Shown here piece by piece: positions 32,240-44,540 of a stretch of DNA of 64,000 nucleotides. This DNA comes from Blasia pusilla (Eukaryota > Marchantiophyta > Marchantiopsida > Blasiales). Numbering within the stretch: the stretch's first letter is position 1; each line of letters begins with the position of its first letter. Under the pieces are notes generated by a model. That model had not been told where the DNA came from. It ran no database searches and saw nothing but the letters and a program-made list of their open reading frames with translations. The stretch is from the NCBI GenBank assembly GCA_050084515.1, contig CM114272.1:56916001-56980000 (forward strand), read 5' to 3'. The translations under genes were made by a program, and so were the position numbers.

Positions 32240-32640
32240 AAGGATCTACATTCATATAGGGAATATTTTTTTGTTAAATGTGTTGTGGTATAAAGAAGAA
32301 TTTTAGTTCCAATTGTCATATTTTGGAATTGGAGCAAAAATTATTTGATAGTTGAATTGCAGATTGATTGTCTTCATGAAGAATTGTTGGAGTTAGCTGT
32401 GGAGAACCAATCTCAGTAAGTAAATGTTGAATCCAAAGTATTTCTTTGGTAGCCTCATTGAGAGCTATATATTATGCTTTTGTAGTAGATTGTGAAGTGA
32501 CTGTCTGCTTCCTCGCGGCCCAATGTACTGCATCTCTTGCCATGAAAAGAAAAATCTTGAAGAGTAAAATCATGGGTAGAACCATCAAAGATGTAGCCCA
32601 TATTGGAAGTTCCCTTAATCAGATCACATGTTGAACCTCA
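32240..32640 (-). pseudogene. Ty1/copia RNase H fragment
   Basis: The minus-strand translation gives AVHWAARKQTVTSQSTTKA, a stop, YIALNEATKEILWIQHLLTE, IGSPQLTPTILHEDNQSAIQ and LSNN. This is the canonical copia RNase H segment (SWKSKKQ..VALSSTEAEY.AL..A.KE..WL..LL.ELG...PT....DNQSAI.L). Frameshifts and a stop show decay. The upstream part continues at 35,907. Confidence 0.8.
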
Positions 32641-33249
32641 TAAGGCTGCATATGAACACAATGAATGAACCTCTAGCAAGAACAAATGAAAAAAAATTGG
32701 AAGTATGATGATAGAAAACATACACGACCATGGCATGAAGTAATGCTCACATAAAAACAAGACCAGCCTTTGGTAATGATCGCATAATTGCCTTAATCTC
32801 CCTTCTGCACCATCAGAGTTGTAATGCCTCACTGCCTACAGTGGAAGATAAACCATCAGTCTCTGGTGTCTACAAAAGAGCGGAGGACAAGGTTATATCT
32901 TAGTTAGTCTGTTCTGGTCATTGCTTCCTCAGGTTCAGCATGCAAGTCACTTGAGGTGAACTTTGGTCCTCTTGAGCCCAATGGTTTCAATACAGTGTAA
33001 AAATGCTAGTATCCAAAGGATAGAAATCCAGTCCCTCGGTTTTGGGAGTTGAACAGGGGAATAGTGGGCTTGGGAGAGGGGAAAACAGCGCTACACTGGC
33101 TTATGAGTCGGCTGAATCCGCACATCAATCTTCAAATGGTTGTCAAAGACAAGATGGCATTGACGTCACTCTTGGTGCACGTGTGGTCCACATTGATACA
33201 GCGACGGAAGTTAACACGGTAAAAAAGAAGTTCTTTTCAGTCAAGCGCG

Positions 33250-33490
33250 CGCATGGATACAAGAAATTCACTAGTGGCCATGCTCATAATTGCAAGCTGA
33301 TAACACCACAATTTCTCAACACCCTCTGAATTCTAGATTCACTACCCATAGCTGCTACATTGGTTAGGGACATACGTCAAGGATCCGTATGATGTGAGGT
33401 AGGAAGTGGTATAAAAAGCGTCTTGGTTGGCACTTGAAGCTCTACAGATAAACTCTGTTGGATCAGCATTCACGTTGACGAGTCTCCATC
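33250..33490 (+). repeat. Degenerate third copy of the 413-bp repeat family
   Basis: It shares TAACACCA-AATT-CTCAACAC, CATAGCTGCTACATTGGT, GCGTCTTGGTTGGCACTTG and GAAGCTCTACAGATAAAC-type words in the same order as 31,270-31,470, at lower identity. Confidence 0.55.
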
Positions 33491-34353
33491 ATCTCATATG
33501 TTATAGTACTCACATCACTATCAACCCAATCACATGTAGAACCTGTCTCTTTATGCATCTCTCTCCTCACATACACACAATTGAAACAAACCCAACTCAC
33601 CATTCAGCAAGGCAAGAGATCATAGACCTCACCTGATCAGAATAGATTGCATCTGTGTGGTCTACTACTTCCTCATCGTGTCTACCTAGTCTCTCACCCG
33701 GAATCCAACGTCATGTGCAAAATTAAATAGCAAATCATCGAGTGATCATTCTCTCGAGAGCACTAGGATGTCAACTTCTACCTACAACGAGGCTATGGCA
33801 CACACATATCTACTTCCATTGCACAATCTCCAAAGAATCATTCCATGGCTCAACAAAAATCTTGTTGCAAAGAATGAGAATTCAAGCAGACAAATGCAAT
33901 TTGTTCGACTTGTTGCCATAAATCTTCTCAAGTGACTAAAAATCTCTCTTCTTCCTTCTCTCTCTATATTCTTGGATCTCGATTAGTTCTACTCCTTTCT
34001 CTGGTGTTTTAATGCTCAATGTAAACTACACTGTCGAACAGTGTAGTTCTGGAGCCGATGGCCCACACTGATAATCTCCAAGTTCCCAACCTTTGTGGAG
34101 CTGCCCGAAGTGCTCAAATTTGGAGGCATCCAAGAAAAAAATGGATGGAATCATCTCCAATCAAGGAGAGGACATGGTCGGAGGCAATGTGGAGATCGAT
34201 GCAACTTACCTCGCTGGTCTGGGGAGTGGCAAAAGTAGCTTGACTTCCTCATATGTCACACTAAGAAGAGGAATTTCAGCAGAATTGCAAGAGGCTCTGG
34301 TTTTTTGGAAGACGTCTAGGTCACGAGTAGAAGCCGAACGAAATTAGCAGTCC

Positions 34354-34585
<232 letters not shown>

Positions 34586-35906
34586 TGAGAGTCACGGGCT
34601 TACCTAAATCGTCGTGAAAATGAGCGGGCAGAATAATTATAGTACAGAATGTGGGACAAGAATGATGTAGATTTGGGTGAGAGAGGAGAGTAAGAGGTTG
34701 CGGTCTTACATAAATCGAGGCGAAAATGAGAGGGCAGATATATCTAGTGCGGAATGCGGATGAACCGATTTCAACACATCATGGAGATAAGAAACGAAAA
34801 TGAAGACGGGAGTACGTATGTGGGCAATTCCGGAGAAGTTCAGTCTGTCCGAGGTAGCGTACAATGTAGATCTATAGTCAGGCCGTGAGATCGAAGTCAA
34901 CTGTAAAATTTCTAATCACTGCATCACTACTACTTCATAGGTATATTGACAAGTTAGTCCCCGCGAATCGAAGAAAGTTGTCCATTGGTGATGTTTGCTA
35001 GTCGGAGAGAAAGCGAAGAAGGATCTGTCAAAGATTGCAAGCCTGCCTTAAATGAAGTTGTCTCATCCGAAAATATGAAGAGTAGACATTTTATGTGTGG
35101 CCGCTCACAATTAATAACACACGGAAGTTTCCTTCTCAAAGAAAGCCTCCAACATAAAATCTTGCCTACCCAAACGCGTAAGACGTCAATGAGTAAAATT
35201 AGAGAGAGAGAGAGAGATGAAATCGGCTACCTACAGCTCACTATGAAGAACTATGGAGAGGTTGTGAGAGAGAAAAAAATACAATCATTACCTGGTTTGT
35301 GACCTCTTCGACAACGCTCTTTAATCGCCACTCAGACTGCCACAATGCTTTTTCCAACTTGTGCGAACTCACAATAGAGACGACAAAGCACAATATGATT
35401 ACGGTGCATCCTTCAAAGGAAAATCCTAAATGTGCTCTCCCGCCGAGCGCTCTCTAGCTTCACGTGTGAGACACAACTCTAGTGCTAATTCCAAGAAACG
35501 TTGAGCCAAGGCGTGGGAGAACTTTACAAAATATTTGCATACGTGCCCTTTGAGTCTAAGCACCCTAAATCCATGCCCTTCCTCTAAACCCTAAGTGCCC
35601 TAAAGCCAAAATGAACCCTCCCAAAAGAGAAAGATGATAGGGTTTAATTTCCTAAGTAATGTTTCATTATCTTCCACATCCATTTACCATATATCCAACC
35701 ATATAGGGCTTTGTGTTTGATGTAAAAAACTCAACTTTGATTGTATTCTACCTCGTCTAAGTTTACACCAGTGATTAATTATGACTAAACCATCTTATGA
35801 GAAATTAGCGAGTCATTTGATCAGTTTCTAAGTAACTAAATGTAACTAGAATGACTCTTAGTAACACGAGTCACAAATATATGGGTTAAAAATGGCCTCT
35901 TTTCTA

Positions 35907-36900
35907 CTAGTGCTTCCAGTACTTGAGCACATACATACCAACTTGCCAATGCTCAATGGAATAGTTGGAAATATATTTACATAAGTGGCCTAAAGTGAAA
36001 GAGATATCGGGACGAGTCATGGCTGAAGCATACATAAGACTTCCAACTATTACCACATGAAGTCCTAACAAGTGATGAAGATCTCCCATGTCAATCATTT
36101 TAAATTTAGATTGAACTTGAGTTTTGAGTTGTTGTAGATGAATGAGATTATCTGCTAGAATAGCAAGGTCATCTACATATACAACCATTATGAGTAATTG
36201 ATATGTAGAAGATTGTTTGTGATACAAACAAGGATCATAAGTACTTCTGAAAAACTGCAGTGGTCAAGTATCCATCCATCTTTTGATACCAAGCTCAGGA
36301 GGATTTCTTTAATCCATAAAGAGCTTTCTTCAGAAGACATACCAACTAGACCTTGATCAGTTACCTCAAAACCTGGAGGTTGATGCATGTATATGATTTC
36401 TTGTAGACCACCATGAAGAAATGCAAATTTAGGGTCCATTTGATGTAGTTCAGCGTTGCGAACATCACCAATGGAAAGAACCCTGGTGAGAGAAATTATA
36501 TTTATGAGAGGAGAATATCTTTCTTTGTGATCAATTCCTTCTTTCTGTGAATAGCCTATAGCTACTAGATGGCCTTGTACTTGAAAATACTTCCTGAAGA
36601 AGACTATTTGATCTTGAAAACCCATTTACAAGAGACTATCTTGGCAGTATCTGTGGATGATTTGTGCTTTTTAGGATTTGGTACAAGGATCAAGGTTTTA
36701 TTTTCATGAAGAGAGGCAATTCCATCTTCCATAGCAGTTTTCCATTCTTGAGCATATGAAAGAGAAAGGGGTTCTATTCTAGTGATTGGATCAGATTGGA
36801 TACAAGAAGAGATAAGAATGTTTAAGCAAGCAGCATCATAAATGTGTATTGGTATAGATGATCGCCTAGGATGAAAAGAAGTGGGCAGATGTCCAGGGCT
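35907..36900 (-). pseudogene. Ty1/copia reverse transcriptase fragment
   Basis: The minus-strand frames give EWKTAMEDGIASLHENKT, VSCKWVFKIK, HLVAIGYSQKEGIDHKERYS, FAFLHGGLQEIIYMHQPPGF, then MVVYVDDLAILADN, QVQSKFKMIDMGDLHHLLGL and SLMYASAMTRPDISFTLGHL. These are the RVT_2 landmarks in order, including the catalytic YVDD. About 80 residues normally found between LLGL and VGSLMYA are missing, and frameshifts occur near 36,200 and 36,600. Weak pol or integrase-side sequence may extend to about 37,100. Confidence 0.88.
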
Positions 36901-37373
36901 AATCTAAAGCAATAGCACCTGCTTTTTCTAAAGGATCTCCTACTGTTTCTAGTTTTGGGGGGTCATATAGTGTTTGATTGGGGGCCTCCCACTATTTCAA
37001 TATCAGCCTAAAGTGTATATTTTCTTGTTGCTTTAGGAACAGTTATTGGTTCAGAGTTTTCTACTGTAAAATAATCAAAGAAGGGAGAATAGGGTATATC
37101 CTTCTCTGACCACGTGGTAAGTATGTTGCTAGTAGTGACAAGTCATCTCCATGGCTGGATTCTAAAGGACTCAACTTAGCTACACCTTAACTACTTGGTA
37201 ATCTACTGCTTTCTTCTCATGAAATTCTCAATGCTCAAGGTAGGGAGATAAAAGCCAAGACCAAATTGGACCTCTAACATAGAACTGGAATATTAAAAAA
37301 TGAGTGCTCGAGCAACCTCATTTGCTGGACCTTGATCAGTTATCTAAAAAATACTTGTGGTATTGCTAAGATG

Positions 37374-37505
37374 ATTACACCAAAAGTGTTCAATATATTT
37401 AGTGGCATAGATTCATAGCCCAAAGTTGTTGAACTCGTATTGCTACGGTGATTACATCAAAACTGTTGAACATATTCTGCAGAATAGATTCATTGACCAA
37501 AGCTA
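37374..37505 (+). repeat. Two short copies of the LTR-like repeat core
   Basis: Two adjacent copies about 75 bases apart read ATTACACCAAAAGTGTTCAA / ATTACATCAAAACTGTTGAA, then ATAGATTCAT and CCAAAG. They resemble 31,271-31,326. They may be remnants of the 5' LTR of the copia element. Confidence 0.45.
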
Positions 37506-37589
37506 TTCACATCAGATGTGTACCGCTCTATTCCTATGGTTGCATACCCCTTTGATGGAATATGGGATAGTAGCGGGGGATGCCCCATC

Positions 37590-37775
<186 letters not shown>

Positions 37776-38310
37776 ACATTGAATTTTGCATCTGTTGATA
37801 TAGAAAGATTACAGTCTCTCTAGCTCTCGCCAATGCAATCCTAACACTTTTAACTCACTTTGTCCATGTATGAAAAAATTTTGAGGGTGAGCATGAGTTG
37901 TGGCAAGGAGTATGGAAGCCCTCATGATACATCAATCTGTGCAATGTCTGAAAGTTAAATTGCATTCAAAAGCAACAATCCAATTTAGATTTGAAAGGTA
38001 CATTGTTCTATTGTTTGAATACTCAATGCAGCAAGTCATCACTACACTATATCTAAGAGATAAATGGGATGGTGAATAGGATCATGCATGGAGAGAGTTA
38101 GGAATTGTACGATCTGTTTCTTCTGAGAGATGTTGACATGTTGTTCTATATGTACAGGTAGCTTGTTGTAGTAGGGCGTTGAAGACATACATTGTTTCAA
38201 CAAGAAGAAGACTAATCATCCAAGTATGAAAATATTCATCATGTTATGGTGTTTTAGTCATCGATTAGTTGAGAGATGAATGGGAAAGATCTGAATTCTA
38301 AATTGGTGTC

Positions 38311-39005
38311 GTGTCATGGTTTAGGACATCAAATTTTCCATATTCAAGAGAAACCATAATGAGCCATCCAAACCACAAGGTTAGACAACCCCTCAACAAT
38401 TTTGAGAGAGTTGCAAGACATGACCTTAAGCTATGGTGTCGAGAGCAGGCCAGGGCAAGGAGGGATGGGCAAAGTTGTGTTATGTGTCCTTGTAATCTTT
38501 GTAAGGGTCAAAAGAGTGATCTTTGCATAAGGTAGAAGAGCATCTACAAAAACACCAAACTTCCCCCTTTGTAGGATCTGGAAAGGCAGAGAGGAATTTG
38601 ACTCCTCTGATGAAGAATGGTGCTAGCAAGATAAACATGATAGTAGGCTTCATCAAGCCACTATCATTAGGTATGTTGTAGATTGGAGTCAAACTCAAGC
38701 AGAAGGAGTTGGAGGTCCTAAGATAGTGCGTGTACACGAACATGGTGTAGATGAGCATGTTGATATAGATCAAATGTTGAACGACATTTTTGCCCCATAT
38801 GATAAATTCCATTAAGGGGATTATGGAGGGTTGGATGATAGAGAGATGTCTAACCATTCACAACAGCATGATGCACAAGGGGTAGATCAAGTTCCCCAAA
38901 TAGATGATGATGAGATGGTTGAAGCATGTAAGCCATTATATGATGGTGCAAAGCTGTCAAAATTGGCATTTTTAATGCATATTTTTAATATTTTTGGAGC
39001 CCACA
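38311..39005 (+). pseudogene. CACTA (En/Spm)-type transposase N-terminal fragment
   Basis: The pieces are ARRDGQSCVMCPCNLCKGQK (CPC-x2-C zinc motif) and, after frameshifts, VHEHGVDEHVDIDQMLNDIF, then DDDEMVEACKPLYDGAKLSK and LAFLMHIFNIFGAHNLPN. A CPCxxC motif followed by 'PLY.G...SKL....' is the layout of the N-terminal half of TNP2-like CACTA transposases. The catalytic domain is missing; the sequence changes to GC-rich DNA after about 39,010. Confidence 0.6.
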
Positions 39006-39009
39006 ATCT

Positions 39010-40780
39010 ACCTAACATTGCTGGTAGCGGACTGGTGTATGGTAGTAGGGGTGTAGCGGCAAGGGGTAGTAAGGGCGCTCGGGTGTAGCGCGGAGTGTAG
39101 TGTTGATGGGTGAGTGGTGCGTGTCGGGAAAGAGAGGGAAGTTCAGCCTTTCAAGTCTTGCAACCGTCAGGGGTGTCAAGCAAAGGCGGCTAGCTACGAA
39201 TCTAGGGTTAAGTTGTAGATAGGAGCCACGTAGTGCTGCCGCAGTCGGGCATAGTTTGTTCAGGGCGGCCGGAGCTGGGAAAGTAGCCGCAACTACTTCA
39301 TAAGCGGAGCCACGGAGTGTGCAGACTGGGTAGCAGGAGACGCGCCGGATAGGTACCGCAAGAAGGTATGCGGGTCCGTGAGAGAGGAAGGAGAGAACGG
39401 AGTTAGGGAGAGGAATAGGGCCAAGCGCCCATGGAGGATGAAGGAGGGAGCAGCGAGGTGGCATGCCATAGGGCGGCGAGCCGACATTAAAGGCTAGAGT
39501 TGGGAGTCAAGAGCATAAGACTGGAGGTTTCCGCGCAGATGGGTGTGTAGGAAGGGAGTTCGGGGCTAAATACAGAGGAGTTATGAGGGCTCCAAGGAAG
39601 TAGGGTGCGCATAGGGACACGAGCAGTGGAGTTTGCGGGCAAGGGCGGGAGAGAACCGGGACAATTGGGTGAGTGCAAGAGGAAGGAGGTTCATCTTGGG
39701 GTTGTCGCACCTTAGCTTTGGATGGATGGAAGTGAAGGTGGGTGTGGGGGAGGTCCTAGGCAAGAGGTGTAGCGGCATTAGGGCCCGGGAGAGCCGTGCA
39801 TAGGTATGTGGGCCTAAAGGCCACGAGTAAAGAAGTCGGGCAGGCGTTAGGGAAAGCGGGAGCCGGAAGGGCATGCCGGGAGCCGAGAGCCGGAAGTAGG
39901 AGACGGGAGATTAAGGGCCAGGGCATGTAGTGCGGGTGCATAGGGAGCCACGCCCATGCGGGCGTTCACGCGCATAGGGGCACGTCAAAGGTTTGTGAGA
40001 GGTTAAGGATGGCAGGGAGCTCGAGAGCTTGGAGCGTCGGACGGAGTAGAGTCGACTTTACAAGGTTGAGAGTGAACGTGCTAGGTGGCTACGTAATCAA
40101 CACCTGCATGGTTAGGGCCAGATGTGATTGCAGTCACTAAGTGGTAGAGGTTTTTCCGGCTAGGTTTCCGAATTGCCATTTTTTTGTAGTAGGAGGGATT
40201 TTTTGCAACATGGTACTTTCGGGTCGTGGATTGCGAGTGGTGACGGGGTTTGCTAGCCGTTGAGGGTTTGCGACAGGATGTTACCGGTGGAGATATTGGT
40301 GTTGATGTCGACGGTTAGTCCGCGTGCGTTGACGGGAGGTTCGACGTGTGGTCGAGGAGGGTGTCGTGTTGCGGAGGTTGCCGCACCACATGGAGGAATG
40401 GATGTTGACGGTGCCGTGGGTTGGAGGGCGTGATCAGGTTACCCATTCGACTCCCTTTTCCCGCACTTAGCTTATGTGATTGAGAGTGTTGGGTGTCAGG
40501 TAGTTGCTGGGGCTAGATGGGTGTAGCGATGGTAACGAGTGTAGTATCCATGCATGTGTAGCATGTTTGTGGATATACAATGGTTGCCGAGTAGGGGTCA
40601 TGTGTATGATCCGAGAGTGTTAGTAGTTAGGTGAGTCAGTTGGGAGGCTCATGGTGAGCCCGAGTGTTGAGTGTGCGTGAGGCCGGGTGTGTCGTCAGGG
40701 GATTACCATTAGCGTCGGTGAGCTAGTGAGGAGTGTGGGAGACTCTTGGTGAGTCTGAGTGCTTGAGCGGGTGAGACAGG
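39010..40780. other. GC-rich, G-biased stretch without a recognisable gene
   Basis: The plus strand is strongly G-rich, and the minus-strand frames (such as 39,012-39,464) are Pro/Ser/Leu-rich low-complexity. No domain is visible. It has short repeated words (GGGTGTAGCGGC, GTAGGGGTGTAG). It may be noncoding retrotransposon sequence leading to the gag-like fragment. Confidence 0.5.
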
Positions 40781-40789
40781 GTTGTCATC

Positions 40790-41713
40790 ATGGTGTTCTT
40801 CCAAGGTTTGGAAGAACGGGGTAGTGCAAGCAGTAGTTGTGGTGTGACATGGAGTGGAGTGAGATACCGAGGGGTTACGAGTAAAGAGATACCTCGACAT
40901 CCATTTTTGGTTGGATCATCATCACTAAGCACCGGGTCTGGTGAGGAGATCGCAGATGGAGGCAGTATCACTTGGAAGGAGATGGACAACATGGGCCATT
41001 GGGGCATGCGTCGTTTCTTGGGTGCAGTGGGCACCATCGACTTAGATGATTTTATCTAGGAGATATGGACCCCAACACCGTTCAACCCTTTCATGGCATG
41101 GAAGGGATTGTTCCACCACTTGGAGGGTCCTCCCATGGATGATTACAGGGATTTTTTATCACTATATTTAGTATAAATTGATGCCTAGAGGATGTATTGG
41201 GCTCGAGGGTACGTGTCCACTAGTGGTCGCGAGGCATATGATGGGATTGTGAGAGGAGAGAGACCCCCACCATCAGCGTGGAGACTATATGGAGAGGAGG
41301 GCAGTAAGATAGGCAATGTGGCAGAGACCTCTGGTGGTAGAGGGCCTCCCAGCTTCAGTCCCACAGTGGAGTTCTTCCGACAGTTGGGAAAGAGCTATCA
41401 CGGCGTACGCACCGACAAGTTGAAGAGTCTACATGATTTTCAATGAAGATGAATTGAGAGTCTGAGAGAGGGATTCACACGCATGAGGAGGCTGATCATT
41501 GCTACGTATGGAGTGATTGAGGTGTAGTCAGTCTAGTATTAGTACGGGATTCTTGACCAAGAACTACGGAGGAAAGTCCGAGATACGGTGCTGATTCACA
41601 CAGCGAAGCCCACATTGAAGGTGGTCTTCAAGTTGTTTGAGCGTATTGAGCTCAACATGAGTGAGGAGCAGGTAGTGACCGTTGGATTTTCTCGAGAGTC
41701 GACGGGTCCATGA
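40790..41713 (+). pseudogene. Gag-like retrotransposon fragment
   Basis: A single frame with a handful of stops runs through TPFNPFMAWKGLFHHLEGPP, SLREGFTRMRRLIIATYG, GILDQELRRKVRDTVLI and TLKVVFKLFERIELNMSEE. The pattern of an amphipathic helical 'SL..GF..L..L' segment, 'YL.GL...LR..V' and 'TL......A..IE' fits Ty3-like gag. No zinc knuckle or pol follows; at about 41,770 it gives way to a helicase fragment. Confidence 0.4.
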
Positions 41714-41769
41714 GCGATATGTATGCACATGACACTTCTGATGTAGCCACTCTACAGCATTGGATTGAT

Positions 41770-42114
41770 TAAAGTAGTTTCCATCAGATCCCTTTTTTGG
41801 CAATAGGATGTAAGGTTGTGTTAACAGCAAATCTAAATATTACTATTGGAGTTGCAAATGGTTGCATTGGTATTGTCAGAGAGATTGTGTTGCATAGTGG
41901 TAATATTAAGAGTATTATAGTTCAGTTATGTACTAATGGAACTTTGATAAAAGTAAATAGATCAGTTTCTGAGTTTATTTATACAAAGGACAAAACATGA
42001 TTCTATAAAAGAACATTCCCAATTATGCTATCTTATGCAATTACAGCACATACATCGCAAGGGAGCACAATTGTTGGCAGGTGCCTTGTAGTGTTGAAAA
42101 GTGCATTCACATAG
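41770..42114 (+). pseudogene. PIF1/Helitron-type helicase C-terminal fragment
   Basis: The frame reads FFAIGCKVVLTANLNITIGV, ANGCIGIVREIVLH and, after one in-frame TGA (41,998-42,000), RTFPIMLSYAITAHTSQGST. These match helicase motifs V and VI of PIF1-like proteins (G.KVMLT.NL....GLVNG..G.V, then FP..LAYA.TIHKSQG.T). In plants such stray ends usually derive from Helitrons. Upstream helicase motifs and a Rep domain are absent. Confidence 0.7.
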
Positions 42115-44540
42115 GATTAACATATGTTATGCTATCAAGGGTCTCGTGTAGAGCTAATCTAAGGATTTTAGGAAAGCTGGCACCAATTTATTTTTTAAGT
42201 CATGGTCTGCTCTTTGATTGAAATAATCTGAAGTCCAGATTCTTTACATTTTTCCATTTCTAGATTATAGCAATAGGCAGCAAGGGAAAGTTACTTGCAC
42301 GTCCGCTGTATTTTTCTGATGATGATGAAAAACGTACTCTTATTTCAAGTATGTATAGAGCTGATGGGTTGTGCCAGAATGGAAAATTTAATACCAAAGA
42401 CATTCCATCTTCTACAACTGAATTCCAGGCTAGTACAATGTAGCAACTCTCTGCCATTGTGGTCATTAGTAGCATTGGCTTCATCATCAATTATAAATTA
42501 TTTTAAATTATTCACTCCACTTCTTTCTGATTGCAATGCAACCTATTATAAGTTCTAACCTCTGTATATCAAATGTGTAGAGCCCATCACTCAGTGGTGA
42601 GTTTGCCAAGTTGCTATTACAAGAAATTCCCAAAGACACAGAACGATTATATGTTATTTACACAAACCCATCACTGTTACAAATGAGGTATGTTGATAAC
42701 TTGAGGATTCTCCTTTAGACATGGCAGGATGGAATTACAAAAAGAGGTATATTAAAAATGATTGATGACAAGAAGTCATGGGACGCAATGTTCCAAGAAG
42801 AAAACAATGCACCACCAACAACATGTAGAAATCATAACTTTCTTATGTTATCATTGTTGATCTATGTATTTCTACCATCTTGATTTTTCTGATTGACTCA
42901 TTTCTTGCAGGTGTTTAGAAGGAAGCTTTGATCCTAAAAGGAATTCAATTCAACGACCAGAAGCTAACGAAGGTCCAAGCAACAAAAGAGCTAAGTTCAG
43001 CAATAAGAAGCATACGACTTCCTCAGTTAACAGAATTGAGGCATACATTTTTAGTACCCATGGACATAATTGTAGACTTAAGTTCAGGTCAAGCATTAAT
43101 ATTGATTAAGAGAATGCATCAAGCAAGAAAGAAAGGTTTACTTTTGAATGTATAGTCTGATGTACAACCTAGCAATGCTATTAACTTGGATGATTTAGAA
43201 GATCTTAGTCCAGAGGTTAAAGTGGAATCAGTACCGAAATCCATAGGCGGATCGAAAACCTTCTTGTCACCAACAAAAAGACAAAGGGAAATGTAGTTCC
43301 ACTGTCATTTTGAATCTTATTTTAGACACAGATCAGTGGACCACTAGTCCAATACAATATTGATATATGATTGGTCAAGTTATTTTTGCTTCTCAGTTTG
43401 TATTCGTGTCGTCAATAATAAAGATTCATATTCAGGTCAGAGAATTTTGGTTTCCATCATCCATCAATTACTGTTTAAACACATATTTAAATAGGCACAC
43501 ATTCAGTTATGGACACCTGATTGTTCTAAATTTAGAGAGGTGGCAGAAGATCATAGTTTTATCAGTTTCATCTTCATTACCCCTCAGTTAGTGAGAATTG
43601 ATTGATACTATGGTTTCTCAGAGGTTAATGCCTCTCAGTTTGAAGTCATTCATCAATATTAATGATTCATTTTCAGATATTTGAATCTTTGGTTTGTCAC
43701 CATTTAGTCAACATTCAGTCAGTGTGTAACACTGAGGATTAGCCGTAGATATTTCAACTATGGAATCCTACTGTTCTAAATTTGGAGAAGTTTCACTATG
43801 TCATGGATCTGTCAAGTATAAGTTTCTCACCTGTCAGTTGGTGAGGATTGAATCTAGTCCGTTCATCAATCATTCACTACCCTATTTTTTTGTATTTAAG
43901 CCTAAGCCCGGCTCTCTCTTATACTCATTCTGCTTCCACATTCTTTCTCTTTGCTTTATGCCCAGAATTTTGTTCTCGGCTATCTGTCTTGCTGTCTGCT
44001 AAGCATTTGGTGTTAGATGGAATCTTCTAGCTCGGAGGTACTTTCCTTCGCAATTCTTTGAATGTTTTCTATTTTCCGTTGTTCGATGTTTTGCTTTTAG
44101 CATCCGCTTCTTGTTGATTTTAGCATTTCTGGATATTAAATTATTCGTCATGATATTATGCAAAGTCTTGGAGCCTACACCACTGCAGCATCTCCAATTA
44201 AATGTCCTAATGTCATCCAACGACAGAGTATTGCGGAAACACAAGCAATTGCATTGGGTCGACCTGCATTGCCTACACAAAATTGGAATAAAAGACGTTT
44301 TCAGCCAAATCTTGAGCTCACCCAAAGGAGCTAAGTTTTAGTGTGCAGCAAATTGAGACGGGTCGAGATAGATTTGGCAGACTTGCGAAAGGCAGCATTG
44401 CATTTTACAGCGCTCTCCAAGCACTTCCATCGATGGATTCAAGCATGTCTGAAGCTCTTAAGGAATTGACAAAACAATTAGGTTTGGACGATGAGTAGCT
44501 TGTCATTCAACAAGCTATACCAATTAGACGTAGAGGCAGC
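42115..44540 (+). other. Unrecognised ORF remnants downstream of the helicase end
   Basis: Several short frames look coding in composition. They are PRPLYFSDDDEKRTLISSMY (42,300), KLLLQEIPKDTERLYVIYTN and SLLQMRYVDNLRILL (42,600), NLDDLEDLSPEVKVESVPKS ending SPTKRQREM (43,165-43,295), and MSEALKELTKQLGLDDE (44,440-44,500). Stops and frame changes separate them. I do not recognise a family. Their position suggests they are Helitron cargo or a decayed multi-exon gene. An imperfect tandem duplication of about 245 bases lies at 43,370-43,870 (shared TGTTCTAAATTT.GAGA, GTCAGTTGGTGAG-like words). Confidence 0.35.

Noticed and set aside
39012-39941. Overlapping Pro/Ser/Leu-rich minus-strand frames
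   Set aside because: They arise from G-rich composition, overlap one another in different frames, and show no domain.
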